A program made the position numbers and the translations under genes. Positions 1 through 8,118 of a stretch of 64,000 bases of DNA are shown here, piece after piece. This DNA is from Candidatus Limnocylindrales bacterium. GTDB lineage: Bacteria > Moduliflexota > Moduliflexia > Moduliflexales > JAUQPW01. Where the stretch lies: contig DATMBG010000021.1 of assembly GCA_035559535.1 (NCBI GenBank), positions 1-64,000 on the forward strand, read 5' to 3'. Numbering within the stretch: position 1 is the first letter of the stretch; every line of letters starts with the position of its first letter. A model generated the notes under the pieces. It was not told the origin of the DNA. It was given only the letters and a program-made list of their open reading frames with translations, and made no database searches.

Positions 1-618
1 CCGTCCCGGTTGACCCACCTTGCAAAAAGAGGGAGCTTGCCCTCACGAAGGAGATTCAATGCATTTCGCTACTCAACCAGCAAGATAGCTAAACCAGTTA
101 TTAATCCCCTGAAATGAAAAAATGTGGGTAATGGTTAGCTCAAGGGAGGGATGGAGGCAGGGTCGCTCCGAACTTTTTTGTAAGTCGGGGATTTTATTGA
201 ATTACAAAAGCCCCACAGGGGCGATCTGTTTATAGTAGATCCATGTTCTTTTTATTAACCTGGCCTCAGAGGAGCCGGCCTGTTGGTAGACAGGTCGCCC
301 CACCAGGGCTATAGAAAAGGAGAAGGAATATTCTTCCTATAAACAGGCTGCCCCTCCGGGGCTTACCCAGGTTATTGGATTTAAAATTTAATAGGTTCAA
401 GTTAAAAACTGCAAAAATTATAGAGTCCCACTTTTTCAAGTTGAGAAGGATACTTTAAGAGGGTCCTTGCCGATAACCCATGAAGTCATTGGGTACGGAG
501 AGGAGGAGAGCTATGCGTCCCCTGGCTTCTCTGGGGACTTCGGCTTACCTCACTTTTTGTAAAGACAGGTCTGGTATTAACTTGAAAAGATAGGACTTTT
601 ACTTATTGACGAGACCTT
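1..618. other. Leading intergenic stretch
   Basis: I see no convincing gene in this stretch. It holds a cluster of related palindromic repeats (206-364, listed separately) and AT-rich spacer. No clear promoter could be assigned for the gene at 619, and no good Shine-Dalgarno sequence precedes its ATG. The first 150 bases could belong to the tail of something outside the window, but no long reading frame supports that. Confidence 0.6.
206..364. repeat. Cluster of three GCCCC-GGGGC palindromic elements
   Basis: A forward copy at 206-235 reads AAAAGCCCC, three bases, GGGGCGATCTGTTTATAG. A reverse-oriented copy lies at 338-364, and a more degenerate reverse copy at about 288-313. Each combines a GC-rich hairpin (GCCCC/GGGGC) with a conserved tail, CTGTTTATAG. 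A related shorter copy occurs at 51113-51136. The arrangement resembles REP/BIME-type intergenic repeats; their function here is unknown. Confidence 0.75.
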
Positions 619-1632
619 ATGGCGCTCAAGAAGGTGGTTTCCCTGGGTGGAAGCTCAGGTCCTCGATTGGTGTTTGAGAGTATCGGATCTTTCCCGGATA
701 TTCAGCTTACAGCCATCGTTGCCACAACAGATACCGGAAGCAGTACGGGGATCATCCGTAAGAATTTTTCCATTCCCGCTCCAGGGGATCTGCGGGCCAC
801 CCTGGCCCTCATGGCGGATCCTCCGGAGGCTTATAAACTTTTAAAAGAATTGTTTGAATATCGGCTTCAGCCGAGTCTTTCAACGGACCTTAGGAACATG
901 GCCTTCGGGAATCTCTTTATTACAGCCTTAGCCGAGTTGTTGGGAGATTTTGATGGGGCTATTCAATGGCTGCATCAGTTCTTACAAGTCCGGGGAAAGG
1001 TTTTACCCGTTTCCCTTCAAAGCACCCATATTTGTGCCGAGTTGGAAGACGGGTCTATTGTAAAGGGAGAGTACTCCATCCGACAACCCCACAAACCTCC
1101 CATTAAAAGAATCTTCTTGGAAGATCCGGAGGCTAAAGCAAACCCGGCTTGCCTTGAAGCTTTACATACGGCCGATCTTATCGTAATAGGCCCCGGCTGT
1201 CTTTATACCAGTCAGATCGCCTGTCTGGTTTTTCCTGGGATCGTAGAAGCCATTCAAAAATCTTCCGCCAAAAAGGTTTACATTTGTAATACAACGACCT
1301 ATCCGGGTCAGACCGATGGATTTACCTGCTTACGTCATGTGGAAGAAATTATGGCCTACCTTGGGAAGAATGTTCTGCACTATGCCCTCATCAACCAGGG
1401 AACCCCTTCCCAAGAGGTCCTGGACTTATATGCACAGGAGGGTTGTATGTTTATGGATTTAACGCCGGAAATGCGAGATCAAATTCAGAAGTTAAATATC
1501 CGTATCTTGAGTGGTTATCTCTTAGAACCTGAGAGAAAAGAGAAAAGAAAGCTTCACAAGTTGGATACCATCCGGCTGGATCCTGGGAAGGTTGGGTTAC
1601 TCTTATATCAGATCCTAACCTGTAAAGAATAA
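619..1632 (+). CDS. YvcK/CofD-family protein (gluconeogenesis factor-like)
   Basis: A 337-residue protein of the CofD/YvcK superfamily, which includes archaeal 2-phospho-L-lactate transferase and the bacterial gluconeogenesis/morphology factor YvcK. The N-terminus has the family's glycine-rich nucleotide loop in variant form (VVSLGGSSGP near residue 7, instead of GGGTG), followed by the TDTGSSTG segment and PGDLRATLALMAD, both typical of the family. A later segment, DLIVIGPGCLYTS near residue 186, matches the second conserved Rossmann strand and its GPGSLYTS-type motif. Length is normal for YvcK. Its stop abuts the stop of the convergent gene at 1633. The role is most likely YvcK-like, linked to cell envelope or central carbon metabolism, because no F420 pathway genes are nearby. 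The exact ligand cannot be read from sequence. Confidence 0.85.
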   Translation: MALKKVVSLGGSSGPRLVFESIGSFPDIQLTAIVATTDTGSSTGIIRKNFSIPAPGDLRATLALMADPPEAYKLLKELFEYRLQPSLSTDLRNMAFGNLFITALAELLGDFDGAIQWLHQFLQVRGKVLPVSLQSTHICAELEDGSIVKGEYSIRQPHKPPIKRIFLEDPEAKANPACLEALHTADLIVIGPGCLYTSQIACLVFPGIVEAIQKSSAKKVYICNTTTYPGQTDGFTCLRHVEEIMAYLGKNVLHYALINQGTPSQEVLDLYAQEGCMFMDLTPEMRDQIQKLNIRILSGYLLEPERKEKRKLHKLDTIRLDPGKVGLLLYQILTCKE

Positions 1633-2574
1633 TCAGAACCAGCGCTTCTTATCTACGATATTCTTTAAAGGTTCACCTCCCATAAACCGTTGAAGGTTTT
1701 CTTTTACAACGTGGATTCGGCGCTCTGCCGTATGAGGGTCTTCTCCTGCAGTATGGGGAGTTATAATGACATTTTCCATGCCCCAAAGGGGATGGTGAGA
1801 AGGGAGAGGTTCGATTTCAAAGACATCCAATCCTGCACCGGCAATTTCACCGTTCTGCAAGGCTGTAGTTAAGGCCGCCAAATCCACCACCACCCCGCGC
1901 CCCACATTGATAAAGTAAGCGGTTTTCTTCATCTGCCTGAACTGGGCCATACCGATCATTTTAACCGTCTCGGGGGTTTGCGGTACACACACTACGACAA
2001 AATCGGACTCTGCTAAGAGCCTGCTTAATTTATCGAGTCCCCACAACGCCTTAACAAATCTGGGTTTTCTTTTCTTGATGGCATCGACCGCAAGGACCCG
2101 CATCCCGGAAGTTGCTCCCCGTCTGGCCACCTCCGTTCCGATTCCACCCAACCCGATAATCCCTAAGGTCTGGTCCGCCAGATGGATGACAGGGACACCC
2201 CCCTGCCATTTTCGTTGGAGTTGCCGTCGGAGGTAAATATGAAACCCACGGGCAAAACACAGAATATATCCCATGACATGATCTGCAATATGATCGCTGT
2301 AAATCCCTTGCATATTGGTGAGAATCACGTCACTTTCTACCAATGCGGGGAACATATAGTGTTCAAGCCCCGCAATAGGCGTTTGAATCCACCTCAATTT
2401 TTTCGCCTTTGCCAAAAGGGCCGGTGTAATGGTTCCATACATGGCATCTACCTCGTCCATAACCTCAAGCGCTTTCTCTTCTTCCTGGATATTCAAAACT
2501 TCAACCTCCTTTGAAACGGATTGGATCTCTTGAAGGGATTTCTCATCTATTGCGGGATAAATCAGGAATTTCAT
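1633..2574 (-). CDS. D-2-hydroxyacid dehydrogenase (NAD(P)-dependent)
   Basis: A 313-residue member of the D-isomer-specific 2-hydroxyacid dehydrogenase family, which reduces 2-keto acids to D-2-hydroxy acids or the reverse. The Rossmann loop GLGGIG lies near residue 141. The catalytic set is visible: Arg in NVGRGVVVD, Glu in GAGLDVFEIEPLP and His in IITPHTAGEDP. The N-terminal lid is short, and the sequence resembles the glyoxylate/hydroxypyruvate reductase and GhrA-like groups more than phosphoglycerate dehydrogenase. An AAGGAGT ribosome-binding site stands about 7 bases before the ATG. The gene is divergent from the one at 2643 and converges stop-to-stop with the one at 619. Substrate is not determined. 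Confidence 0.9.
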   Translation of the reverse strand: MKFLIYPAIDEKSLQEIQSVSKEVEVLNIQEEEKALEVMDEVDAMYGTITPALLAKAKKLRWIQTPIAGLEHYMFPALVESDVILTNMQGIYSDHIADHVMGYILCFARGFHIYLRRQLQRKWQGGVPVIHLADQTLGIIGLGGIGTEVARRGATSGMRVLAVDAIKKRKPRFVKALWGLDKLSRLLAESDFVVVCVPQTPETVKMIGMAQFRQMKKTAYFINVGRGVVVDLAALTTALQNGEIAGAGLDVFEIEPLPSHHPLWGMENVIITPHTAGEDPHTAERRIHVVKENLQRFMGGEPLKNIVDKKRWF

Positions 2575-2642
2575 AAGGTATACTCCTTTTAGAAGTGATC
2601 TTTTAAAGTCAAAGATTTTATATTAACTTTAAATGGGGAGAT

Positions 2643-3080
2643 ATGGAGCGTCAAGGATTTTATCCACCGGAAAGTCATTATTTTTTCTTTTATGGGACCC
2701 TATGTCGGAGGGGTTCCAATTTCAAAAAGTACGCCTACGACGCCTTAACCATTCAAGAAGCCAGAACTTTAGGAGAACTTTATCGCCTTCCCCAGGGGTA
2801 TCCGGTCCTGCTGCCAGGTTCTACAGGATATGTTTACGGTGAAGTCATGACCTTTCCAGATACCCGGAAAACCCTGGAACGATTGGACGAGTTGGAGGAA
2901 TATAATGAGAAAGATCCTGAAGGAAGCTATTACCTTCGGGTTTTAAAGGACGTTGAGATTTTGGAAACCGGCGAACACCTCCAGGCCTGGTGCTATCTGT
3001 TTCCGGAGAGTCGTCGTAGAGAGCTGGAAAAGATTGCTGTCAGGCTTCCTACGGGATATTGGGATCCAACCGAACTTTAG
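2643..3080 (+). CDS. Gamma-glutamylcyclotransferase-like (AIG2/GGCT family)
   Basis: A 145-residue protein with the hallmark FFFYGTLCRRGSNF segment near residue 15, the substrate-binding loop of the gamma-glutamylcyclotransferase/AIG2 fold. A central VYGEV strand follows (around residue 66), then LDELEEYNEKDPEGSYY (around residue 85), which carries the acidic residues expected at the active site. Enzymes of this fold cyclise gamma-glutamyl groups to 5-oxoproline, for example in glutathione or gamma-glutamylamine turnover. The specific substrate is not readable. The ATG follows a GGGGAG ribosome-binding site. The gene converges on the amine oxidase at 3091 with only 10 bases between the stops. 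Confidence 0.85.
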   Translation: MERQGFYPPESHYFFFYGTLCRRGSNFKKYAYDALTIQEARTLGELYRLPQGYPVLLPGSTGYVYGEVMTFPDTRKTLERLDELEEYNEKDPEGSYYLRVLKDVEILETGEHLQAWCYLFPESRRRELEKIAVRLPTGYWDPTEL

Positions 3081-3090
3081 GGCTCTTTCT

Positions 3091-4671
3091 TTATCGAACC
3101 CTCCGTCTCAACACCCGACTGAGAACTTCTTTAGCAGCACGTTCACCGGATTCAGTAGCTCCGTTCATAAATCCTTGAAAATCAAGACTTGTATGTTCTC
3201 CGGCAAAGTGGAGGCCCTTAACCGGTTCCATTTCGGCTCCTGCCAGGGTGGTATATTGACCCGGTCTATAGCAGGCATAACTTCCTTCAACGAAAGGCGC
3301 CGTCGGCCAGTGGTAACGGGCAGCTTGCCCGGTATAAGCCGTCGTGGCTCCGGGGAAAATTTTGTTGATCTGGGAAACGAAATCGGCAGCTTGTTCCTGA
3401 GGAGTCCCCTTACCGACCGTAATTCCACGCTTTCCTCCCACGAAGTTTGTCAGAATTCCATGTTTACCGGCCTGTCCACGGCTTGTGTCCCAAGAGGATT
3501 GATAACTCAGATCTGAAAAAGTACTGCCGTTACTTCCGGCCATCTGCCAGATCCGTTGGGAAAAGCCTGCAATAATCTTCGCATTGGTACCATAGCCCAG
3601 GGTCTCTATAGCCAGTCGCTTAACCGGAGGGAGTGGGACCTGGATGTTAACCTGCCGAAGCATGGTAAAAGGGATGGCCAGAACCACCTCGTCGGCTGTA
3701 ATATCTTTGGCCTTACCGGCCTGGTTAACCGTCAAGCGATAAGTCCCATTGGCAAGCTGTCGGATGGCTTCCAGGCGAGTTTCAAACTCGATGGGTCGCC
3801 GAAGTCGCTGGGCAAGTTGCTTTGGTACACTATCATTACCTTCGGCGATATGGAAGCGCTCATCACTTTCCCCGAAGAGTTTGAAGTGATCTGGATCGGT
3901 TCCGATCAAAAAGAGTAAATTCAGAGCACTTTGTTCATCCACTTCAAGGCCGTATTCCCCCAGATAGGCTACTTCCAGTAAAGATCCAATGACCCCGGTT
4001 ACACCCCGTGTATTTAACCATTCGGCGATACTGAGACGGTCCAGGGCTTGACCATTGTGGGGGTTTTTATAGGTCACCGATCCATCCCCGGTAAGGGTTG
4101 CAAGATCTTTCAGAATAAGCGCAGCGACCGGACGAAAATTTTCTACGATCTCGGTATAGGGCACAGAACGGTTTTCAAAGTAATAAACATCCGAGACCAA
4201 GTTATCATCGGCCTTATGGACATCGATCAGTGTAAGTCCTAGTTCCTTAACCAGACGCCGAAGCGAGGTGTGGCTGGTATCGATGAACTCACCCCCCAGC
4301 TCTGCAATCTGGCCGTCAGGAAAGGCCTTACGCAACGTAAACATACGTCCTCCCACCCGGGTATCTGCCTCTAGCACACGGGCCTGGATCCCCGCTTGCT
4401 GAAGTCGATAAGCACAGGTCAGTCCGGCACAACCTGCACCCACAATGACAACCCGGGGACCCTCGGCGGCCATTACCGAAAATTCTGGAAACACTTTATC
4501 CACCACTATCCCGGCTACGACGGCGGTGGCTGTTTGAAGGAACCGACGGCGACTCCATTGAACCTCGGCAATCTGTTCAAGCCCCTCCGTTGTGGAAATA
4601 CCTTTCGTTTCAAAGTATGCGGCAAGTTTTAAAGCACGTTGAATTTTAGAAAAAAGTTGGGTTCTGGCCAT
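3091..4671 (-). CDS. Flavin monoamine oxidase family protein with Tat-like N-terminus
   Basis: An FAD-dependent amine oxidase of about 526 residues. The dinucleotide-binding loop VVIVGAGCAGLTCAYRL lies near residue 72, followed by LEAD and GGRMFT, as in monoamine oxidase and L-amino acid oxidase. The C-terminal FAD-binding segment is FAGEHTSLDFQGFMNGATESG. Before the FAD domain is SRRRFLQTA (about residues 40-48) with a hydrophobic stretch, a plausible twin-arginine export signal but preceded by about 40 extra residues. I chose the ATG at 4671 because GGAGG lies 7 bases upstream. An alternative start at 4743 would overlap the upstream DUF4241 gene. The likely role is oxidative deamination of an amine in the periplasm; the substrate is unknown. 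Confidence 0.85.
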   Translation of the reverse strand: MARTQLFSKIQRALKLAAYFETKGISTTEGLEQIAEVQWSRRRFLQTATAVVAGIVVDKVFPEFSVMAAEGPRVVIVGAGCAGLTCAYRLQQAGIQARVLEADTRVGGRMFTLRKAFPDGQIAELGGEFIDTSHTSLRRLVKELGLTLIDVHKADDNLVSDVYYFENRSVPYTEIVENFRPVAALILKDLATLTGDGSVTYKNPHNGQALDRLSIAEWLNTRGVTGVIGSLLEVAYLGEYGLEVDEQSALNLLFLIGTDPDHFKLFGESDERFHIAEGNDSVPKQLAQRLRRPIEFETRLEAIRQLANGTYRLTVNQAGKAKDITADEVVLAIPFTMLRQVNIQVPLPPVKRLAIETLGYGTNAKIIAGFSQRIWQMAGSNGSTFSDLSYQSSWDTSRGQAGKHGILTNFVGGKRGITVGKGTPQEQAADFVSQINKIFPGATTAYTGQAARYHWPTAPFVEGSYACYRPGQYTTLAGAEMEPVKGLHFAGEHTSLDFQGFMNGATESGERAAKEVLSRVLRRRVR

Positions 4672-4711
4672 GACCAATCCTCCAAATCGATGGGTAAAAA
4701 AGCGGCCTCTT

Positions 4712-5359
4712 TTACACGGCCTCTTCCATATCCAAAAGGTCAAAATCGGTTACCACACGACTGACGCGTCCATCCGGGCCGTATCCCAGGTAGGTTGCAT
4801 AAAAACCATCTCCAAAGCCCGACGAAAAGGCTATGAGATTTGCTCCATTGGAAGGATTCATACATATATTCATCCAAGACCAGGAGGGAAGGTAGGTTTT
4901 TTCAAACTCCGAAATTAACCTTTCCCGATAGCCCTCTTCATGTTCTAATTTTTCCATAAGTATCTGAGCCGTTTCTGCATCCATAAAACATCCCATTTCC
5001 GAATCAACCCCATAACCAAATATCTCCCTTTCCCTCAGGGAGCCCAGATCCTGACCCGGAATTGTAGCCATTTCCCATCGTACGGGCATCTCAGAACCTG
5101 TCTGGATCATAGCACAGACAACCCTCTCATCCCCGGTATCCAGGAAATGGGCAACGCTTAAAATAACCGGATAAGAACCCGGTCTAAAACTTACCGTAAA
5201 GGGTTTGGGCTCCGGACAAACCAGGGGATCACAGGCAACTAACTTGCCTGAAGTCAAAACCAGCTCCCCAATGGGATGACATTTTAAAAGGATTTCTTCA
5301 TCTGCAACCACTATTTTTTGACCATCCTGAAAGGCCTTGGAAAAGTCGGGATGTTTCAT
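4712..5359 (-). CDS. DUF4241 domain-containing protein
   Basis: A 215-residue protein matching the DUF4241 family in its characteristic order: an N-terminal part ending in the SYPVILSVAHF strand, VVCAMIQTGSEMPVRWEMA, then FGYGVDSEMGCFMD, and a C-terminal NICMNPSNGANLIAFSSGFGDG. The family has no assigned enzymatic function that I can state with confidence. In other bacteria it is often found alone or near toxin/immunity-type genes, which I do not see here. There is no signal peptide. GGAGG precedes the ATG by about 7 bases. It lies 40 bases upstream of the amine oxidase on the same strand and may be co-transcribed with it. Confidence 0.8.
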   Translation of the reverse strand: MKHPDFSKAFQDGQKIVVADEEILLKCHPIGELVLTSGKLVACDPLVCPEPKPFTVSFRPGSYPVILSVAHFLDTGDERVVCAMIQTGSEMPVRWEMATIPGQDLGSLREREIFGYGVDSEMGCFMDAETAQILMEKLEHEEGYRERLISEFEKTYLPSWSWMNICMNPSNGANLIAFSSGFGDGFYATYLGYGPDGRVSRVVTDFDLLDMEEAV

Positions 5360-5544
5360 AGGTTATCCTCCAAACATCATCAAACAGATAACGTATAGCC
5401 GGGGTTTACCTCTAGATTTGTCGTCATTATAAAAATTAATGAGAAGGATGCAAGGGGAAAATGCCGGGAATCGAAAGAAAGAATTCTCAAGCTAAAGATT
5501 TCTCTTCCTCAACCAGCTTGATTCAAACGATCCAAAGAAATAAC

Positions 5545-5574
5545 TTGACGGAGTATTCCTCCGACAGATATATA
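5545..5574 (+). promoter_or_regulatory. Candidate sigma-70 promoter for thiolase
   Basis: TTGACG (5545-5550) and TATATA (5569-5574) are separated by 18 bases and lie about 120 bases before the thiolase ATG. The rest of the 332-base gap between the divergent genes (5360-5691) shows no further gene. Confidence 0.4.
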
Positions 5575-5691
5575 ACAGATAGATAAAAGCTATACTTTCA
5601 AGGTTTAATTTTGCAAAAATAACGATTAGAGAAAACGGACTAAAGTATCCGGCTTCGATTTAGTCGTCAGCGAGAAGGGAGGAGAGTCAGT

Positions 5692-6891
5692 ATGCATAAA
5701 GATGTTGTCATTATCGGAGGAGCCCGGACCCCTTTCGGGAAATTCTTGGGAAGTCTCAAAGATATAGACTCTGTAGAGCTGGCCACCGTAGCCTCTAAGG
5801 AAGCCATGAGGCGGGCTCGAATCACACCGGATCGGATTGATCATGTGGTCTTTGGGAATGTTATTCAAACCCATAAAGGATCTATTTATTTAGCCAGACA
5901 CATCGGCTTAAAATCGGGGGTTCCGATTTCAACTCCGGCCCTTACCGTAAACCGACTGTGTGGTTCCGGTTTACAGGCCATAGTTTATGGAGCCCAATTG
6001 CTTTTGTTAGGTGAAGCAACCTTTGTACTGGCGGGTGGAACGGAAAATATGAGTCAGGCCCCCTATGTTTTACGTGGAGCTCGGGAAGGCTTCAGACTCT
6101 CATTTGCCGGAAATGAGCCGGTATTGCAGGATTCTCTAGGAGACGCTTTGGTAGACACATACCACGATACGCCCATGGCCATCACGGCTGAAAACTTAGC
6201 ACAGAAATATCAAATCACCCGACAGGAAGTAGATGAATTTGCTTTGCGGAGCCAGATGAAAGCCCGGGCGGCTATTATGGAAGGAAGACTTAAGGAAGAG
6301 ATCGTCCCCATGGAGATAACGGACAAAAAAGGACGGACCTCTATTTTTGACACCGATGAACATCCCCGTATGGATACCACCCTGGAAGGACTTTTGAAAT
6401 TACCTCCGGTATTTAAAAAAGACGGATGTGTGACGGCGGGTAATGCAAGTGGCATCTGTGACGGTGCAGCAGCTGTTGTTTTGACCACGGCAGATATAGC
6501 CGAAAAAGAGGGCCTGACCCCCCTGGGAAGATTGGTTAACTGGGGGCTGGCCGGTGTAGATCCCGATATCATGGGAATCGGACCGGCAGACGCTACCAGA
6601 ATCGTACTGAAAAAAGCAAATCTGAGCCTGAAGGACTTAGATCTGATCGAGATTAATGAAGCCTTTGCCGCCCAATATTTAGCCGTAGAGAAAGAATTAG
6701 GCCTCGACCGGGAGAAAGTGAATGTAAACGGTGGCGCCATCGCCTTAGGGCATCCGGTAGGCGCCAGCGGGGCCCGGCTGGCTTTAACCCTCCTCTATGA
6801 ACTTCGACGTCGAGAAGCTAAATACGGTCTGGCAAGCCTCTGTATCGGAGGTGGGCAGGGAATCGCAGCGATTTTTGAAAGAATATCGTAG
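5692..6891 (+). CDS. Acetyl-CoA C-acyltransferase (thiolase II family)
   Basis: A 399-residue thiolase that condenses or cleaves acyl-CoA/acetyl-CoA. The nucleophilic cysteine sits in NRLCGSGLQA near residue 88. The C-terminal half has NEAFAAQ, the histidine in GHPVGASGAR, and the second active-site cysteine in CIGGGQGIA, so all catalytic residues are present. The length and the start RTPFGKF are typical of acetoacetyl-CoA thiolases. A strong GGGAGGAG ribosome-binding site precedes the ATG. The next gene on the same strand, about 150 bases on, is a 3-hydroxyacyl-CoA dehydrogenase, so the pair probably serves butanoyl/acetoacetyl-CoA metabolism or fatty acid beta-oxidation. Confidence 0.93.
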   Translation: MHKDVVIIGGARTPFGKFLGSLKDIDSVELATVASKEAMRRARITPDRIDHVVFGNVIQTHKGSIYLARHIGLKSGVPISTPALTVNRLCGSGLQAIVYGAQLLLLGEATFVLAGGTENMSQAPYVLRGAREGFRLSFAGNEPVLQDSLGDALVDTYHDTPMAITAENLAQKYQITRQEVDEFALRSQMKARAAIMEGRLKEEIVPMEITDKKGRTSIFDTDEHPRMDTTLEGLLKLPPVFKKDGCVTAGNASGICDGAAAVVLTTADIAEKEGLTPLGRLVNWGLAGVDPDIMGIGPADATRIVLKKANLSLKDLDLIEINEAFAAQYLAVEKELGLDREKVNVNGGAIALGHPVGASGARLALTLLYELRRREAKYGLASLCIGGGQGIAAIFERIS

Positions 6892-7038
6892 GTCAAACGT
6901 CCTTGTTTGACAATGGAAAAGACTCTTTCGCCTCTAAGACCCAAAGGTACTAAGATGTGCTAAAACTCTGAAGGTCTTTAGGTTCCTTCCAATCGGTAGA
7001 AAACAGGCTTAATGCCTTTGAGTCTTAGGGTTCCGGAT

Positions 7039-7893
7039 ATGCAAATTAAACATGTTGGGGTCGTTGGATGTGGATTGATGGGTTCGGGTATTGCCCAGGT
7101 TTGTGCACAAGCCGGATATCCGGTTACCGTAAGGGAGATTTCCCAAGATTTGCTGGATAAAGGACTTCAAAGTATCCATAAGTTTTTGTCAACCGGCGTT
7201 GAAAGAAAGAAGTTGACCGAAGAACAGAAAAATCAGATCCTGAGCCGAATTAAGGGAACAACTCGACTGGAGGATTTGGGGAATTGTGATTTGATCATTG
7301 AAGCCGTGGTAGAAGATATTCATATAAAAAAGGAAGTGTTTGGTGCACTGGACAAGATTTGTCCTTTTGAAACCATTCTGGCCAGTAATACCTCCTCCCT
7401 GACGATTATTGAGATGGCTGCGGCTACCCGTCGCCCAGATCGGGTTGTAGGCTTGCATTTTTTCAATCCGGCTCCCTTGATGAAATTGGTCGAGGTGGTA
7501 CGAACCATCGCTACAAAGGAGGAAGTCTTTCAGACAGCCTTTGAGTTTGTAAAGTCCCTGGGGAAAGAGCCTGTAGCGGCTAAGGATAACTCTGGATTTA
7601 TCGTTAATTTTCTACTGATTCCTTATCTGCTGGGAGCTATTCGGGCTCTCGAAAACGGATTGGCTTCTAAAGAGGACATCGATAAGGCCATGAAGCTGGG
7701 CTGCGGATACCCCATGGGGCCCTTTGAACTCCTGGATTTTGTAGGATTAGATACCACTTACAAAGTGGCCAATATTTTCTTTGAAGAATATCGAGATCGT
7801 CTTTATGCTCCACCCCCCCTGTTGAAAAAAATGGTTCTGGCCGGTTATCTGGGACGAAAATCCGGGAAAGGATTTTATGATTATCCCAAGTAA
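7039..7893 (+). CDS. 3-hydroxyacyl-CoA (3-hydroxybutyryl-CoA) dehydrogenase
   Basis: A protein of 284 residues from the chosen ATG, with an NAD-binding Rossmann loop at its start (VGVVGCGLMGSGIAQ) and the catalytic histidine in GLHFFNPAPLMKLVEVV. The downstream SGFIVN segment and the C-terminal GRKSGKGFYDY are classical for the family. It interconverts 3-hydroxyacyl-CoA and 3-ketoacyl-CoA with NAD. An ATG 27 bases upstream (7012) is in frame, but family members usually start right before the IKKIGVIG-like strand, as here. It lies downstream of thiolase on the same strand and is probably part of the same pathway. Confidence 0.92.
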   Translation: MQIKHVGVVGCGLMGSGIAQVCAQAGYPVTVREISQDLLDKGLQSIHKFLSTGVERKKLTEEQKNQILSRIKGTTRLEDLGNCDLIIEAVVEDIHIKKEVFGALDKICPFETILASNTSSLTIIEMAAATRRPDRVVGLHFFNPAPLMKLVEVVRTIATKEEVFQTAFEFVKSLGKEPVAAKDNSGFIVNFLLIPYLLGAIRALENGLASKEDIDKAMKLGCGYPMGPFELLDFVGLDTTYKVANIFFEEYRDRLYAPPPLLKKMVLAGYLGRKSGKGFYDYPK

Positions 7894-7942
7894 CTACACA
7901 CAGATTTCCCCCCTTCCTTTCTGAAGTAGGTTTTTCTTAACA

Positions 7943-8019
7943 CCTAACCCTCTCATCCCCATACTCCTTCCCCCCGTCCACGGGGGGATACAGGGGGGTA
8001 TGGGGATGAGAGGGTTAGG
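7943..8019. repeat. Long perfect inverted repeat (22-bp arms)
   Basis: Arms at 7943-7964 and 7998-8019 are perfect complements of 22 bp. They enclose a second GC hairpin (CCCCCC/GGGGGG around GTCCAC). The arms are C/T-rich on one strand and G/A-rich on the other (CTCATCCCCATAC type). The element sits between two convergent genes and could act as a bidirectional terminator. Related elements occur at 24590-24773 and 38909-38967, so it is more likely a dispersed repeat family. Confidence 0.8.
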
Positions 8020-8118
8020 GTAGGCAATCCAACGGTGGGTCCTCCAAAACCATTTCGTCGAATGATGACACTACCATCCGTATTCTCGAGCTACTGCGGA
8101 TCGTGTAGGGGATAAGGT

